A DNA stretch of 64,000 nt. Source: Aulostomus chinensis (Eukaryota > Chordata > Actinopteri > Syngnathiformes > Aulostomidae). The stretch spans positions 9,931,501 through 9,995,500 of the forward strand of contig JBBMOA010000013.1 in assembly GCA_037954235.1 (NCBI GenBank), read 5' to 3'. This document shows positions 29,127 through 50,072 of the stretch, one piece after another. Under the pieces are notes generated by a model. It was not told the origin of the DNA and did no database searches. It saw only the letters and a list, made by a program, of their open reading frames with translations. The position numbers and the translations under genes are program-made. How positions within the stretch are numbered: position 1 is the stretch's first letter; every line of letters begins with the position of its first letter.

Positions 29127-32100
29127 TCAGGTGTCTGAGAGTGAGGCTAGCTCATGCAGCAACAGAGCAAAGGATGGACGATCTTCTGGTTTCTGAGAAT
29201 GAAAACAACATATTATTTTCTTAGTGTTTTTGTATTGTTGTTCTATGTATAAAACGTGGAATTTCAGTACAAACCTCCTTCCAGCACCACTCCATGAGCA
29301 GATGTACAGCTTCTGGTGCCAAACGTGGCTTCAGAAGCCTCAAACCTGCATTCAGTGACTCCACCACCTCGTTATTGGTGCGGTTCTCATACGGAAGACG
29401 GCCCTCGTTGTACACTTCCCACATGAGTACACCTGGGGTGGGGGGTGGGGGGGTGAAAAGGCAGTATCCAGTTTTTATCAAATGCCCTAAAAACTATTAC
29501 AGCCCCCTTGGAGAGATAAGTTTGGAAGACAACAATTGTTCACGGTGGTGCAGTGGTTAGCATTGTCGCCTCACAGCAAGAAGATTCCGGGTTCAAACCC
29601 CAGCTGGAGCACAGCACAAACACTGTGCTTGTTTGCATGTTCTCCCTGTTCCTGTGTGGGTTCTCTCTGGTACTCCAGCTTCCTCCCACAGTCCAAAGAC
29701 ATCAAGAGAGGACGAGGCTGATTGATACTCTAAATTGACCGTAGGTGTGACTGTGAGTGTGAATGGTTGTCTGTCTCTATGTGTTGGTCCTGTGATGGAC
29801 TGGTGACCTGTCCAGGGTGAACCCCGCCTCTAGCCCTAAACCCTGCTGGGATAGGCTCCAGCCCCCCACCCTGAACAGAATAAGTGGTAGAAAATGGATG
29901 GATGGAATTCTTGTGTCGTCTAATTTTGTTCCAGAAGAACTAGAGAACATGGACAAATATTAGGTATGTCTGTAACATTCAACAGCCCCAAGCCTAGCAA
30001 AAGAATGTTACATAAAAACAACAACAACAAAAACTCTTTTAAACAGATGAGCATTATAGTCCTTATGAAGGAAGAATTCATTACAGGCTGCTAACCTGCC
30101 CACCCCTTATCATTCATTGTGCTATGCTAACTAGCAGTGAGCAGGTCTCTGTGGGTTCCACCTCTCCAAAGAACACATCATCTTGTCTGTTCTGGGGAGG
30201 AGGGCAAATAAGTGTATTTCCCAAAAAGTTGCAGTGCTCCTATATGATCATAAGGATGATTGAACAATAACGTAGTCCAAATAAAAGTCATAGAAATAAA
30301 CCCACCGAAGGACCAGACATCAGACTTGCTGCTGAACTTGCAGTATCTGATGACCTCTGGAGCCGACCACTTGACAGGAAACTTGGAGCACAGAGAGCTT
30401 GTGTACTGGTCATCGAGAACAAATCTACAAGACAAAGCTATACCTGTGAACTGATCCTGATATTAACGTATGGCCGCATACAAGATTTGTAAAGAATGTG
30501 TGTATAACCCCACCTGGTCATACCAAAATCAGACACCTTGACCACATTTTTCTTTGAAACAAGGCAGTTCCTGGCAGCCTGCAGCAGAAAGACAGGGGGG
30601 ATGAAGGAAAATCTGTCGCTTTAAAAGTCTCATCTATGAAAAAGTGCACTATTCCCCGGTTTACCAGATCTCTGTGGATGAAGTTGGAGGCCTCCAGGTA
30701 AGCCATCCCATCACTGACATCCAGACACATCCCAAGCATAACCTCCTGTGATAATCTCCCTTTCTTGTTTCGCAGGTAATCAGACAGACATCCGTTCTCC
30801 ATGAACTCAACCACCAGACACAGGGGAGAACTTTGGGTGCACACACCGTGGAGCTGAACAAGCTTAGAGTGGCACAATCTCCTGTTAACACACACACACA
30901 CACACACACATTAGCCAACTGGATTTAAGCAAACAAGCCATCATCGTGTACACCACTTACATCATGACCCTTGCCTCTTCTATAAAGTCCTCGTCTGACA
31001 TGCACTCCTCTCGGATCATCTTCACTGCCACCTTCCTCTCCTTCCATCTCCCCTCCAGCACCAACCCGAACTGGCCACTGCCTAACTCAGGACCCAGGGT
31101 CAGCTCCTCCAGTTGCACCTCCCACTGATCTGTTGTGCATTAAACTGGATCAAAAATGACATCATATACAAACTGCAAATATGCAGCTCCAGCAACATTA
31201 AAACTAGCATTTGGAAGGGATGGGTCCAGAAGTGGGAAGAGACTCTTAAACTGTAAAAGTTCGCTACAGCTGAGTAGTCCAAACAAGCTTCAAGCTGCTG
31301 AGCGGACTGTGATGTTTCAATGCCGCACGATGCTTTTGTAATCCAACTTGTCGTTGATGAGATATTTACCTCCAAAGTGACGAGTCTTACAGCTTTCTGG
31401 AGATTTCATCAGCGTGTCATACGAGAAAGGGTTTGTGGTCATCAGTGAGATAAATTCTTATCTGTTCCAAGTCGCACACATTGACCTCCGATGAAGAGGC
31501 ATGTTGCCACAAGTCTGCTCTCTCTATTGATTCGAGGATATCGATATCTAACTCAGTTTTGTTTTTTGTTTTTTGCATTCAGGTATCAGCCTTAATTGAT
31601 CGTTAACACTTCATCAAGCTCTCATTCACTGCTATGGGAAATAGAGGCCGACTTTGATACTCAGCCTGCCAAATAAACATACAATATCTCGTTTCATGTT
31701 TAGATGTGGCAACATGCTCTGATGCTCAGCTAGTTTTCATTAACAATACCTAAACCCTGGCGAACGAAATATTCTCAAAGGAATACACAGACTTTCAGGA
31801 AAATACTCTTATCTTCCAGTCAAGAAGGTCGATGCCCTTTTCTCCTCTGTGAGAAAAGGTGGACTTAATGCATGTCCACTGAAGTTCCTGTCTAGATATT
31901 TATATTTTCACGTTTGAGAGGCACTTTAATGCTGGCAGAGGTGCCACATATGACTTCAGTCTGTAACAATGCATCACGAATGGTATACTAATCAAATCTT
32001 TTATATGTAAAATACACCAAGCAAAAACAACCTTGAGGTAAAATTATCTCAGGATTGCACTTCAATCCTTGCTCAAAATATCCTTTTGTCCGCCACAGTA

Positions 32101-32307
32101 GCAGTAATTATCAGGATGTACTGAACACACACTTTCTGGAGCAACCTGAGAACCACTGGAGGTCAGCAGAAACAAGACTTTAAATATTCTGTTTTGGTTT
32201 GTGTTTGAAGTTCCAGTCCATGCCAGCTAACCTTTGCAGAGCTCGAGTCCCGGGGAGATGCCTCCTGCTTGGGAGACTGGGTGTCTCAAACGAGTTATCA
32301 GGCCTAA

Positions 32308-32351
<44 letters not shown>

Positions 32352-35300
32352 TATATATTTACATCTAAGAGCATCCTTATTGCACAATGTTTCAAACGCT
32401 TGAGCTGCACTTTCTTGTCTTGTCTGAACATTCATGATATCACAGTTGCAGATCAGCGAGTTTACCTGCAGCGTTGTGTTGGTGGTAATGGATCAGCTCA
32501 GGAATGGTGCTAAACAGGTACTTCTCCGCCAGGTAAAACTGTCCTGTCTCCGCTTGTCTGATCTGGTAATGTTTCACTCTGGGATTCTTCTCCCCATTGG
32601 ATCTGAGGGTTGAAAGTAGGAAACAAGTATGTTAACATTTAGTACAAATTTACCTGAGAGGGGCGACTGTGATTTAGGAGTATAAGCAGCACGAGAAGCT
32701 AGTAATTTAATGTCCTAAACAGAAAACTAAGCTATTATCATTTTAATGAGGTCTAACAGTATAAACCCAGACAAAATCATCAATGTTGCTGTAATAGAAA
32801 TAAAAATTACCCGGATGCTTTGGTGAAGACTGACACAGTGTAGATTCCTGCCTGTCTCGAGTCACGAACCATGAACGCGCCTTCTTTCCCCTAAAGATCC
32901 AAGTTGAAGCCACAAAAAACACACAACATTTCGAAAACACATTTAAAACATGGTAACTGATCGGCCTACTGTTTGAACTGGCAGTGTCCAAAATGCTGTA
33001 GAAATAGAAGTTCTACCTCCAGCTTGCAAAACTTAGCAAAGTACCTCAAAGCAGGAAATTCAGCTTCGGAGGAAACATTGTGGTGAAGCATTGTTCATGT
33101 CACATTCAGCATCAGATGGTTTTATGCAGGTGCGTTAATTTAACAAATGCAGTATTTTTTGTTGGTGGTTCACTTGCAGAAGAAGTGCCTTGCCTGCCAC
33201 AGCAGCTGCAACATCATGATACTTCACTATTATTCTATCATACACATATGTAGATTTTTTTGTTAGACATTTTAAACATTTGACAGTAGCATTGTTATTT
33301 TACCTCTGTCATTAACAAATCCTCAGCTCTCCCTCTGGTTATATCTTTGTTATACCATCTGTGAGAAGACATATTTACCATTGCATTAATACATTCTATA
33401 GAGGACAAAATAAATTGGCAGGTAACAGAATGTGAATCGGACGCACAGAAGAGAGAAATTAAACTCACTTAAATCTTGCAAAGTAGTTGCCAGAATTTTC
33501 AGCCACACACGTGCTGGGAACAAAGCCTGTGTTCCTGATGAGATGGAGGAAAGATTTAATTATTTCGTTAAATGATTGCAAACTCCTATTCAGCGTGAGC
33601 TGTAACCAAGAAGAAGATGGGAATACCGACGCATCTCACCCTCTATCATCCTGCACAGTCCACCAGTCAGAGTTGTCGCTGTTGATCAGAATGTACTTCT
33701 GGTCTTTCTGCAGTGGTAAGTCACCATCTGTATTTGGTGTGTAATCTTGCAACGCGATGACCATCCGCTCAACTGCGCCATGCAAGCCCATCTGCTTGAT
33801 ATGAAAGAGACTATGAAGTGCGATCAGCTTTATGGTATATTATAGCCAAGAATGATAAACCATCCAGGTCATCATCAGATCAGGAGCTACAGTATATCAA
33901 CAACTCCGTAAATCCAAAGAAGAAATTCTATCAAACAACCTTGAAATAAAACACATGTTGACTTGAGGAGAAAAGTAATGAATTTAGGCACTTGGCGCTG
34001 ATGTTATCCATTCATTCAATAGTAAGAATTATGTTAAAAGCACACGCATTCTTCGCTTGAATAGTAGTATGGAAAAAAAAACAGAAGAGGTAATGACTGA
34101 TTCTTCTCAAGTGCAGGTTCTGAAATGTGAAAAGTAGCTCTTTTGAGGGACTTTTCTAGTGCAGTGAATCGTCATAGCTGACTATAATACAGCGTCACTT
34201 TCTTAAAACAATTGCCTTGGTACTTTGTTGGCAAAAAATTGCCTTAATCAACTCCTTATCATGTTTTGACTCCGTTTTTTTGTGTTTTCTGAAAAACATG
34301 AAAAAATGACTTAGGCGACTGTTTTCAGAAGCTGACAATATTTGATTGACAAATCGCATCAAATCTGATCTGATCGAATGAAGTAACGACAGAGTTAAGT
34401 GAGCCTTAATGAGCCTTATTGAGAGGGTGGTCAATGACCGATGCATACAAAAGGCATTGGTGTTTTTGTTGTTTGTTTGTTTTTTTTGGAGATTGTTCCC
34501 TAAATTTGGATTGAAATTGGTCTTGTTGTTAGTTAGGCACATATAATGCCTAATAAACTATTATCACCTCAAAAGGATTGGAAATTAAAAACTGTTTTCA
34601 AGATGTAAGTAGTAAAAACTGCCAATAAGTGAGTGGTAAAAGTGAACGTACAACACTGAAGGATTTGGATGGCCCTTTTTAGCAGGCCAGAAGCTACATA
34701 TCATCTGTTACAGACTGACTGATAAATCTCATGTGAAGCAGTGAACCAGTTTCTGGGGTCTAGTGTTCTACATGCTCACTAACTAATGGCACGATGGACA
34801 GTTACTGAAATTCTGCCACCAATATTTTCTTCAAACCAAACACATAGTCAAAGTATTTTAAAAACTTCGCCTTTGAATTAAAAAAACAACAACAACAACA
34901 CCACAATGCTTAGTTCAATAACATCATAACAATGACAAGTGAAATGCAAAATTTATATAAAATATATAATAAAAATAAACACTCCAACAGCATTTGAGTT
35001 GCTATACACATTCTAACTACCGGTACTTAGAAAAGTGATACCTCTGGATCTGGGATTTCAGGAAGTGGCTTTTTTGACGCTGCAGAGAAATCAGAAAAAA
35101 AAAGAAATGTAAGTTTACAAACCAGTAATTTTACGCTGAATTCAGTTGAATCCTGAGACGATTAAATTTAGAACCCAGATATTATATTTTGTATTATTGT
35201 ACACACAAATGAAGCAATGAAATCATACAAACCACAGCTCTCTGGATCATACTGCTGACAGCCTGGTGCCAGTTTCTCCGTTTGATGGCAACATCTCCAT

Positions 35301-36007
35301 TTTCCATCCATCCAGAAATTTGGGTGGTATTTTGCCACCAAATTATTATTCTTTGTCTCTATATCAGCAGTAACAGATGTTGAAAATATAAACAAAAAAG
35401 AAATGATCCTTTTCATATTGCACAATCATTACTGAAAGTGTGTGGTTCTTACCCTCTTTAAGGGCCCGGACCCATCTCTGACGACAGTCGTTGTCAGGGG
35501 CAAAAATGTAGAGGTAATGGTTGTCATAAAAAACCTAAACGTAGAGACATTTTAAATCAAACTGTATCTTCCCTCATATATCATATAATACTAATTTTAC
35601 TCTGATTTTTGTGTTTATGTAACATTTATTGTTTGAACCTCACCTGAAATGGGTACTTAAAGCTACATGGTATGGGGCGATCACTAAACACGGTCTCCAC
35701 ACACTTAATCCTGGACAACTCGATGCAGCCTTTCACCATGGGCTTTTTCTGTAACAGCATCATCTTCTCTTTATTTGTGCTACACTGATTTGACACTGCT
35801 CCTGGGCAGTGGCCGGTCCAAGGTGCTAAAGGAACAGCAATTTTATTCAATGAAAATGTGCATACTTACTCCCGGACGGCGCTCTGAATACTTCAAATCC
35901 TGGGTGTCGAGAACAAAAAATCTCTCCTTGTAGTTGCATGGTGATGTTCTTTTTTTTTGCTGGGATTTTTTGATCATTGTTCCCTTTAAAATCACTCTTG
36001 GGAACAT
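29127..36007 (-). CDS. itk: ITK, IL2-inducible T-cell tyrosine kinase (complete, 17 coding exons)
   Basis: TEC-family kinase that relays T-cell receptor signals to PLC-gamma1. Exons: 35870-36007, 35644-35748, 35453-35534, 35233-35358, 35042-35079, 33640-33794, 33469-33534, 33304-33358, 32811-32890, 32466-32602, 32232-32303, 30961-31129, 30665-30881, 30514-30578, 30306-30424, 29275-29432, 29127-29192. All junctions are GT-AG and in frame: 615 aa (human 620). Domains: PH 1-110 with Arg29 of the PIP3 pocket; Btk zinc motif (KYHPNFWMDGKWRCC); PLPEIP proline motif; SH3 about 170-230; SH2 about 238-335; kinase to 615 with GSGQFG, VAVK, IHRDLAARN, DFG and activation-loop Tyr509. KYHPNFW and KGCIELSRIKCVE mark ITK rather than TXK or BTK. 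Odd: human Tyr180 is Gln179; gatekeeper is Val432 with Cys439 kept. The start has A at -3. Confidence 0.96.
29533..29910 (+). repeat. SINE-like teleost repeat, nearly full length, in itk intron 15
   Basis: Contains CACGGTGGTGCAGTGGTTAG, the B-box-like GGGTTCAAACC, TCCCACAGTCCAAAGACATC, the GACTGGTGACCTGTCCAGG block and a (GGAT)n end. The first few bases of the family head are missing. Antisense to itk, between exons 15 and 16. Confidence 0.85.
30889..30910. repeat. (CA)n; UG repeat just upstream of an itk 3' splice site
   Basis: On the transcript this reads (UG)n followed by UUAACAG and then the exon starting at 30,881. There is little other pyrimidine tract. Confidence 0.9.
32307..32348. 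repeat. (CA)n; UG repeat at the 3' splice site of itk exon 11
   Basis: On the transcript the intron ends (UG)n, UAUGUGUGUUAG, directly before the 72-nt exon that starts at 32,303. Confidence 0.95.
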
Positions 36008-38535
36008 CGTACCCGTTAGCAAAGTAACAACACGCAGAGACAGAATTTACGATGCTGTGGAGTTTCCGGCATAAAATTGTTGCACTAAAACCACATCCTG
36101 GCGGGCAGAAAGACACACTCACACATACACAATAACTCACACGTACACAATACACACACACACACGCACACACACACACACACACGAATGCACTCCTGTA
36201 CTTTCACTGACAATGTTGCACTAAGACATCGTGTGACTTGTGCAACAGGAGGGTGATTCTTTAATGTCTGTAGTTTTGTGTCACTGCATGACATTTTACA
36301 AAAAAATATAAATGTGGATGGTAATGCGTGCATCCAGTAAACCAAGTCAATGATGTAAAATTTGGTCAGAAGATTTGTGTATAGTATCTCTAAGTTTGGT
36401 GTTGGTGTTAACACTGATGAACTAGGCAGTGAGGGATAATTTCAGACACATTTCTCTGCAATACATTAAATTAAAAGATTTTATGCTGTCACATATTATT
36501 GATTATTTTCTTTTGTCTTTACTTTTAAATGCTAGATAGACGCACACTGTAATTCTAAAAAAAAAATGTTTCATGGAGTTGTATAAATTTGTTTCTATGA
36601 ATTATTGTAGAATTTCTAAATACAGAGGTTAGATCTTGCACAATCCAATGCCACATCAGCTCTTAAGATTTACGGACACACTATGTCAATATTAAACAAA
36701 ATACTTGATGTGCTGTATAGTAATTGTAACTGGGTTTTAAAATTAATATATATCTTTTTCCATGAAAATAATAACTTCATTTTACAAAATTAAATTGGTA
36801 AACATATGCAAGTTGCAGCAGGAATATAATTTAGCACCTGTCATAATCCTAGTGACCAGGGAAAAGCCTCTCCTCATGCGGTCATTGCTAGTTTACCTTT
36901 CAACATTGCTTGTCTTGTATTACAAAGCCAAATTTTACCAAACATATTTTAACCCATATCGCGGCGCTGGTGTTGACCAATAACGGTTCAGTTTGTTTAT
37001 CGGGACGGTCCAATCCGCACGCCTGAAAATATGGTCATGTGTACATTTCAGCCAATAGGATATGGATTACAATCAGCTAGAAATCTCCGTCACATTTAGC
37101 TGTATCGTCAAATCGCTTTCATATTATTCCTTCGGAGGTTTCATTTTCTGCATCTGGGGAGTCATTTAATAGGTTTGTATATTGAGTACATCTGCGTGTT
37201 CATTCTTCTGTGGGGTTTGGTTCGCGTTAAATTTTAGGTTCCGTTGTAACCAGCTAGCAGCAAGTTAGCAGCTATGTTGCTAGCCCAACAGCACAGGAAA
37301 GCTAGTAAAATTTACTCAGCATTGAGGTTTTGTAACGTTCAGGCTATAATTAGCGAGGGGGTTGAGCAAGCAGTTTGTGTAACGAGGATACACCTCGCTT
37401 GAAGTTGCAAATGTCCACACTCTGGAATCTCTAATCTTTACAAATCATGAAGGCAGAAAGTTAAAGTAACTAGCGTCGCTAGCTAGTTACGTAGTAACGA
37501 GTAGGTGAACGCCTTCGTCTTCTTCCTGCTTTTTGTTCAATTAACGATAACTAACATTGCTCTTAATAAAAGTAAAAATGATTTGACCTTGAAGACTTTG
37601 TGAAAACACCGTTGTGAGTCGATGCAGTTGACAAAAAAAATGCTAATGAGCACTTAATGTTATTTACACAAGGGGTAAGAGCCCTCTGGAAATTTAGGTA
37701 TTACTTAAGTTTTTCAATATAAATTATAGTTCTTGTGAAATATCAATGTACATTTTATGCTATTAACGTTATTACTGATGATGTAAATTGGGTGCTGGTT
37801 AGTGCCGCATTAGGGTTTTCACATTTAACATGTACAGGGAAACTCATAGGAAAGCAAAACATTTAAATAACCATTGTTAGTTTAAGTGTTGAACGGCTCT
37901 GAACAATATTTTTTTAAATTAATGCAGCAATTCTTCTGAATTTCTTTCTTTTTTAATTGATATTTTCGGTTAACCAGAACTATTCAAGTATTGTGCAACT
38001 TGCTATATTGGTGGTCTTTAAATAACTATTTAAATTGTTTCTCATGTGGGGATTGCAGGAGACGAGTGCTTTTTTTATGAAATAAATTTCACTTGAATAT
38101 GTTTTTCACTGTGGTTTCGAGAATATTTCATTACTTTGCTGATTGTTCCATCAGGCAGCGTTTTAACTGGTAGACTCATGACAATACCGGAATAATTGTT
38201 ATATTTTATATATACACTAAAAAAAGCCTTTGATTTTAATTTCTTTCAAAATAGAAATTGTAAAGTTTTGAAGTGCAACTCTTTTTCCAGTCTGTCCATA
38301 CCTCACTTACATTTATACAACATTGTAATAGAAGTTTTAAATCACCCTCCAAAATACAAAAACATCCTTTTGTATCAGCTACTTGCTGAATCAACTCACT
38401 TCATAGCAACACTAAATTTAAGAATGTTTAGAGAGTGTTAAAAATAAAAGCACAGCTGACCTTTTGTAAGCTTGTTTTGCAATGGTGCCCTTTGTGTAAT
38501 TTGCATGACAATCAATCTTCTCCTGTTGTGTGTAG
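36008..38535. promoter_or_regulatory. Divergent intergenic region between itk and med7
   Basis: About 2.5 kb separates the itk start codon (minus) and the med7 coding exon (plus), so both promoters must lie here unless med7 has a more distant 5' exon. It contains a (CA)n at 36,152-36,184 and otherwise AT-rich DNA. A possible med7 5' exon lies somewhere near 37,100-37,260, where the sequence is less AT-rich, but I cannot fix its donor. No TATA box assigned. Confidence 0.5.
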
Positions 38536-39315
38536 GGCAGCGATATGGGAGAACCACAGCAGGTTAGTGCCCTGCCCCCTCCACCGATGCAGTACATCAA
38601 AGAGTACACAGATGAAAACATTCGCAAAGGTCTAGCGCCCAAGCCACCTCCACCTATTCGAGACGGCTACATGATGTTTGGCAACCAGTTCCAGTGTGAC
38701 GACCTCATCATCCGGCCGCTGGAGAGCCAAGGCATCGAGAGACTTTATCCCTTGCAGTTTGACCACAAACGGGAGCTGAAAAAGCTCAACATGTCCATCC
38801 TGGTCAACTTTCTGGATCTGCTGGATATTCTCATCAAGAGCCCTGGCAGTATAAAGCGAGAGGAGAAGCTGGAGGACTTGAAACTTCTGTTTGTTCACAT
38901 GCACCACCTGATAAATGAGTACAGGCCACACCAAGCCAGGGAGACACTGAGAGTGATGATGGAGGTGCAGAAGAGACAGAGGTTAGAGACAGCAGAGCGC
39001 TTCCAAAAACATTTGGAGAGGGTGGTGGAGATGATCCAGGGGTGTCTTGCCTCCCTGCCTGACGACTTGCCACAGATGGAGGGTACCGATGGCGCTACTG
39101 ATAGGATAAGGCTTGTGCCTGCAGTGCCCAGTGTTTCGTCTGCACAGGCCCCCAGGCTGAAATCAGAACCCATGGATGTAGAGGAAGCAGTTTCCAGCTG
39201 CATGGCAGCGGGTCAGCAGGACAAGAGTGTCGTCAAGAGTGCGCCAACTAAAAAGAGGGACAAAATCTGGGACAAAGACGCGGCGATGTGCAGCATTATT
39301 GATGAAATTGCTTGA
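38536..39315 (+). CDS. med7: MED7, Mediator complex subunit 7 (single coding exon, ATG at 38,545)
   Basis: Nuclear subunit of the Mediator middle module that, with MED21 and others, bridges transcription factors and RNA polymerase II. The 256-residue product begins MGEPQQVSALPPPPMQYIKE and contains the invariant blocks PKPPPPIRDGYMMFGNQFQC, LESQGIERLYPLQ and KLNMSILVNFLDLLDILI, plus a helical region ending CLASLPDDLP; these are near-identical to vertebrate MED7 (human 233 aa). The C-terminus is about 20 residues longer because of an insert (about 179-208) before LKSEPMDVEE. That motif keeps the psi-K-x-E sumoylation pattern found in human as VKTEP. A 3' splice site (TGTGTGTAG) ends at 38,535, nine bases before the ATG, so a non-coding 5' exon exists upstream. 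The intronless ORF is normal for the family. Confidence 0.98.
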   Translation, partial: GSDMGEPQQVSALPPPPMQYIKEYTDENIRKGLAPKPPPPIRDGYMMFGNQFQCDDLIIRPLESQGIERLYPLQFDHKRELKKLNMSILVNFLDLLDILIKSPGSIKREEKLEDLKLLFVHMHHLINEYRPHQARETLRVMMEVQKRQRLETAERFQKHLERVVEMIQGCLASLPDDLPQMEGTDGATDRIRLVPAVPSVSSAQAPRLKSEPMDVEEAVSSCMAAGQQDKSVVKSAPTKKRDKIWDKDAAMCSIIDEIA

Positions 39316-39473
39316 GTGGACATTTTTCTTTTTTGTACACCTTGTAATTTTAAATGCGTCACTGGATTTGAACTATTATTTGGAGTTTAAAACTATCGTT
39401 TACATATTGTAGATAATAAAATAATTAAAAATGACATATCAGTGGGGTGGACACATTTTTCTCTAAAGAATCC

Positions 39474-39479
39474 AATAAA
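39474..39479 (+). terminator. Probable med7 polyadenylation signal AATAAA
   Basis: AATAAA about 160 bases after the med7 stop. Another AATAAA lies at 39,415-39,420; either could be used. Confidence 0.5.
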
Positions 39480-39499
39480 GAAATGTCCAATGTGGTCAG

Positions 39500-41022
39500 T
39501 TTGGAATGCTGAAACAAAAGTTTTATCAATATTTATTGAGAAACTGATGGAAGTTCTGTCACTGTGACATGCACATCATTCTTGCCAGCTTTGGCATGGA
39601 GAGGTCAGTATGCAAACTGTTGTTACATAGTTACTCACTTCTCCCTCCCTGAAGTCCAGTGACCTACTTCTTCAATGTTGTCATCTGATTTTGTTGGATA
39701 GTCACTCACTTTATTTTTAGGGCCTGAGCCAGTCCCTGGCGAAGACCCTATTATGTTTCGAAGTCACACTCGTTTTATTTACTTTTTTACTCAAAGATAT
39801 GACACCAACACATCTTCAGTACATCCTATCTGGGGGAAATTTGAGTAAAAGGAGTTTGTAAAGACCTAAAAAAAAAAAAAAGTTATTCTGTGCAGCGATA
39901 ATTTCGTCACACTGAGGGGTTTATGTGGCCTTCATGGCAACAGGAACGTCTGTGAATGGCAGCCTCAGTTGACTTACAAAGCTTTTAATGTTTCCACCTG
40001 ACATGCATAACTAATGTGTCGAAGCTTTGTTTCTACTGCAGAACAATCTGCATAACCTGCAGAACACAACTGCCACCAACCTCTGCATAGACATTCATAT
40101 CGGATCACATTCATTCAGGTATTTTATTTATTAAATTTAACCTTATAACCATTCTGAAATGTCATGAAAGTCTGCTAACATCTTCAGGAGGTGACAGCAC
40201 ATAAGTGGATTAATGTCATGAGCCTGGCTGCCACCCCCCTCCCAGCCTGTTATGAGTACATTCTGCTGGGATTCCCTTCAGTGTGCAGCTGGGTAACTTA
40301 AATATCCTGCACTAACACGGTGAGATGGATTTAACCGTGATAAAGCACACAGAATTCCGTATCAATTTACCCCCAGGTTTTCGAAATTCAATGGAATTAA
40401 ACAATAAACATCTCTTCTCGGGAATTATGTTACGAAACTCGGCATAATTTATGTTTCACAACAGGGCGGACAGTGAATCTTTTATCCAATCGGATGGCCT
40501 GCTGCTGCGTCACGTGGTCTTTATTTATATAACGTAATGGTGTTACACGGTAACCCAGCTTTGCGGCTGTATATATGCCGTTACCAGGGGTTAAACGCGG
40601 ACATAAACGATTATAAAAGAACAGACATTCATATGGACATTTTCACCCCGGCTCATACGGCGTTTATGGAGCGAGGAGCGGCGAGGGAAGCTGCGCACTG
40701 CTGGACTCGAAGCTGAGTTTCATTTTTCACCTGATTTAAAGGAGAACAGTACAATATATGTGCCTAAACCAAAGTTAGCGCTAACAATGTATTTATTTGA
40801 AGGGAAATGAGTGAGGCTAATATAGTTTTAAATTAGCAGTCACTTATTTTGACAGGAAAAGGGCGGCATTTACTGTATTAGCTTTTTAAATGTTCTATGC
40901 ACTACTACTACGACTACTACTACACAGAAACGCCTCTCTGTGAGCGTTGTTTTAACGAGAAAAACAGCAAGTCCTTCTTTGGAACGCCGAGCTGCTGGTG
41001 ACATAACCCCCGTAGCTCCACC
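39500..41022. other. Intergenic region between med7 and the LONRF gene, with the LONRF promoter
   Basis: No coding segment recognised. Near 40,480-40,800 the sequence becomes GC-richer. A CACGTG E-box lies at 40,511-40,516, about 500 bases upstream of the LONRF start codon, followed by TTTATTTATATAA. Promoter assignment is inference. Confidence 0.4.
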
Positions 41023-49995
<8,973 letters not shown>

Positions 49996-50066
49996 ACTGC
50001 ACACCATCGTAATATCGTGATCACAAAAAGCTGAGGGGCAAAAATCACGCACACACTGAAAAACGG

Positions 50067-50072
50067 AATAAA
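50067..50072 (+). terminator. Probable LONRF polyadenylation signal AATAAA
   Basis: AATAAA 72 bases after the stop codon at 49,993-49,995. Confidence 0.5.

Noticed and set aside
31370..31456. Open 87-base minus-strand segment that would fit in frame between itk exons 11 and 12
   Set aside because: It has a poor acceptor (ATAAG with no pyrimidine tract) and no similarity to the TEC linker. Leaving it out gives 17 exons and 615 residues, matching the family. It could be a rare cassette exon only.
35847..36185. Minus-strand ORF with a chemokine-like Cys-Cys pattern
   Set aside because: It is the wrong frame of itk exon 1; the correct frame reads QQKKRTSPCNYKERFFVL, the PH domain start.
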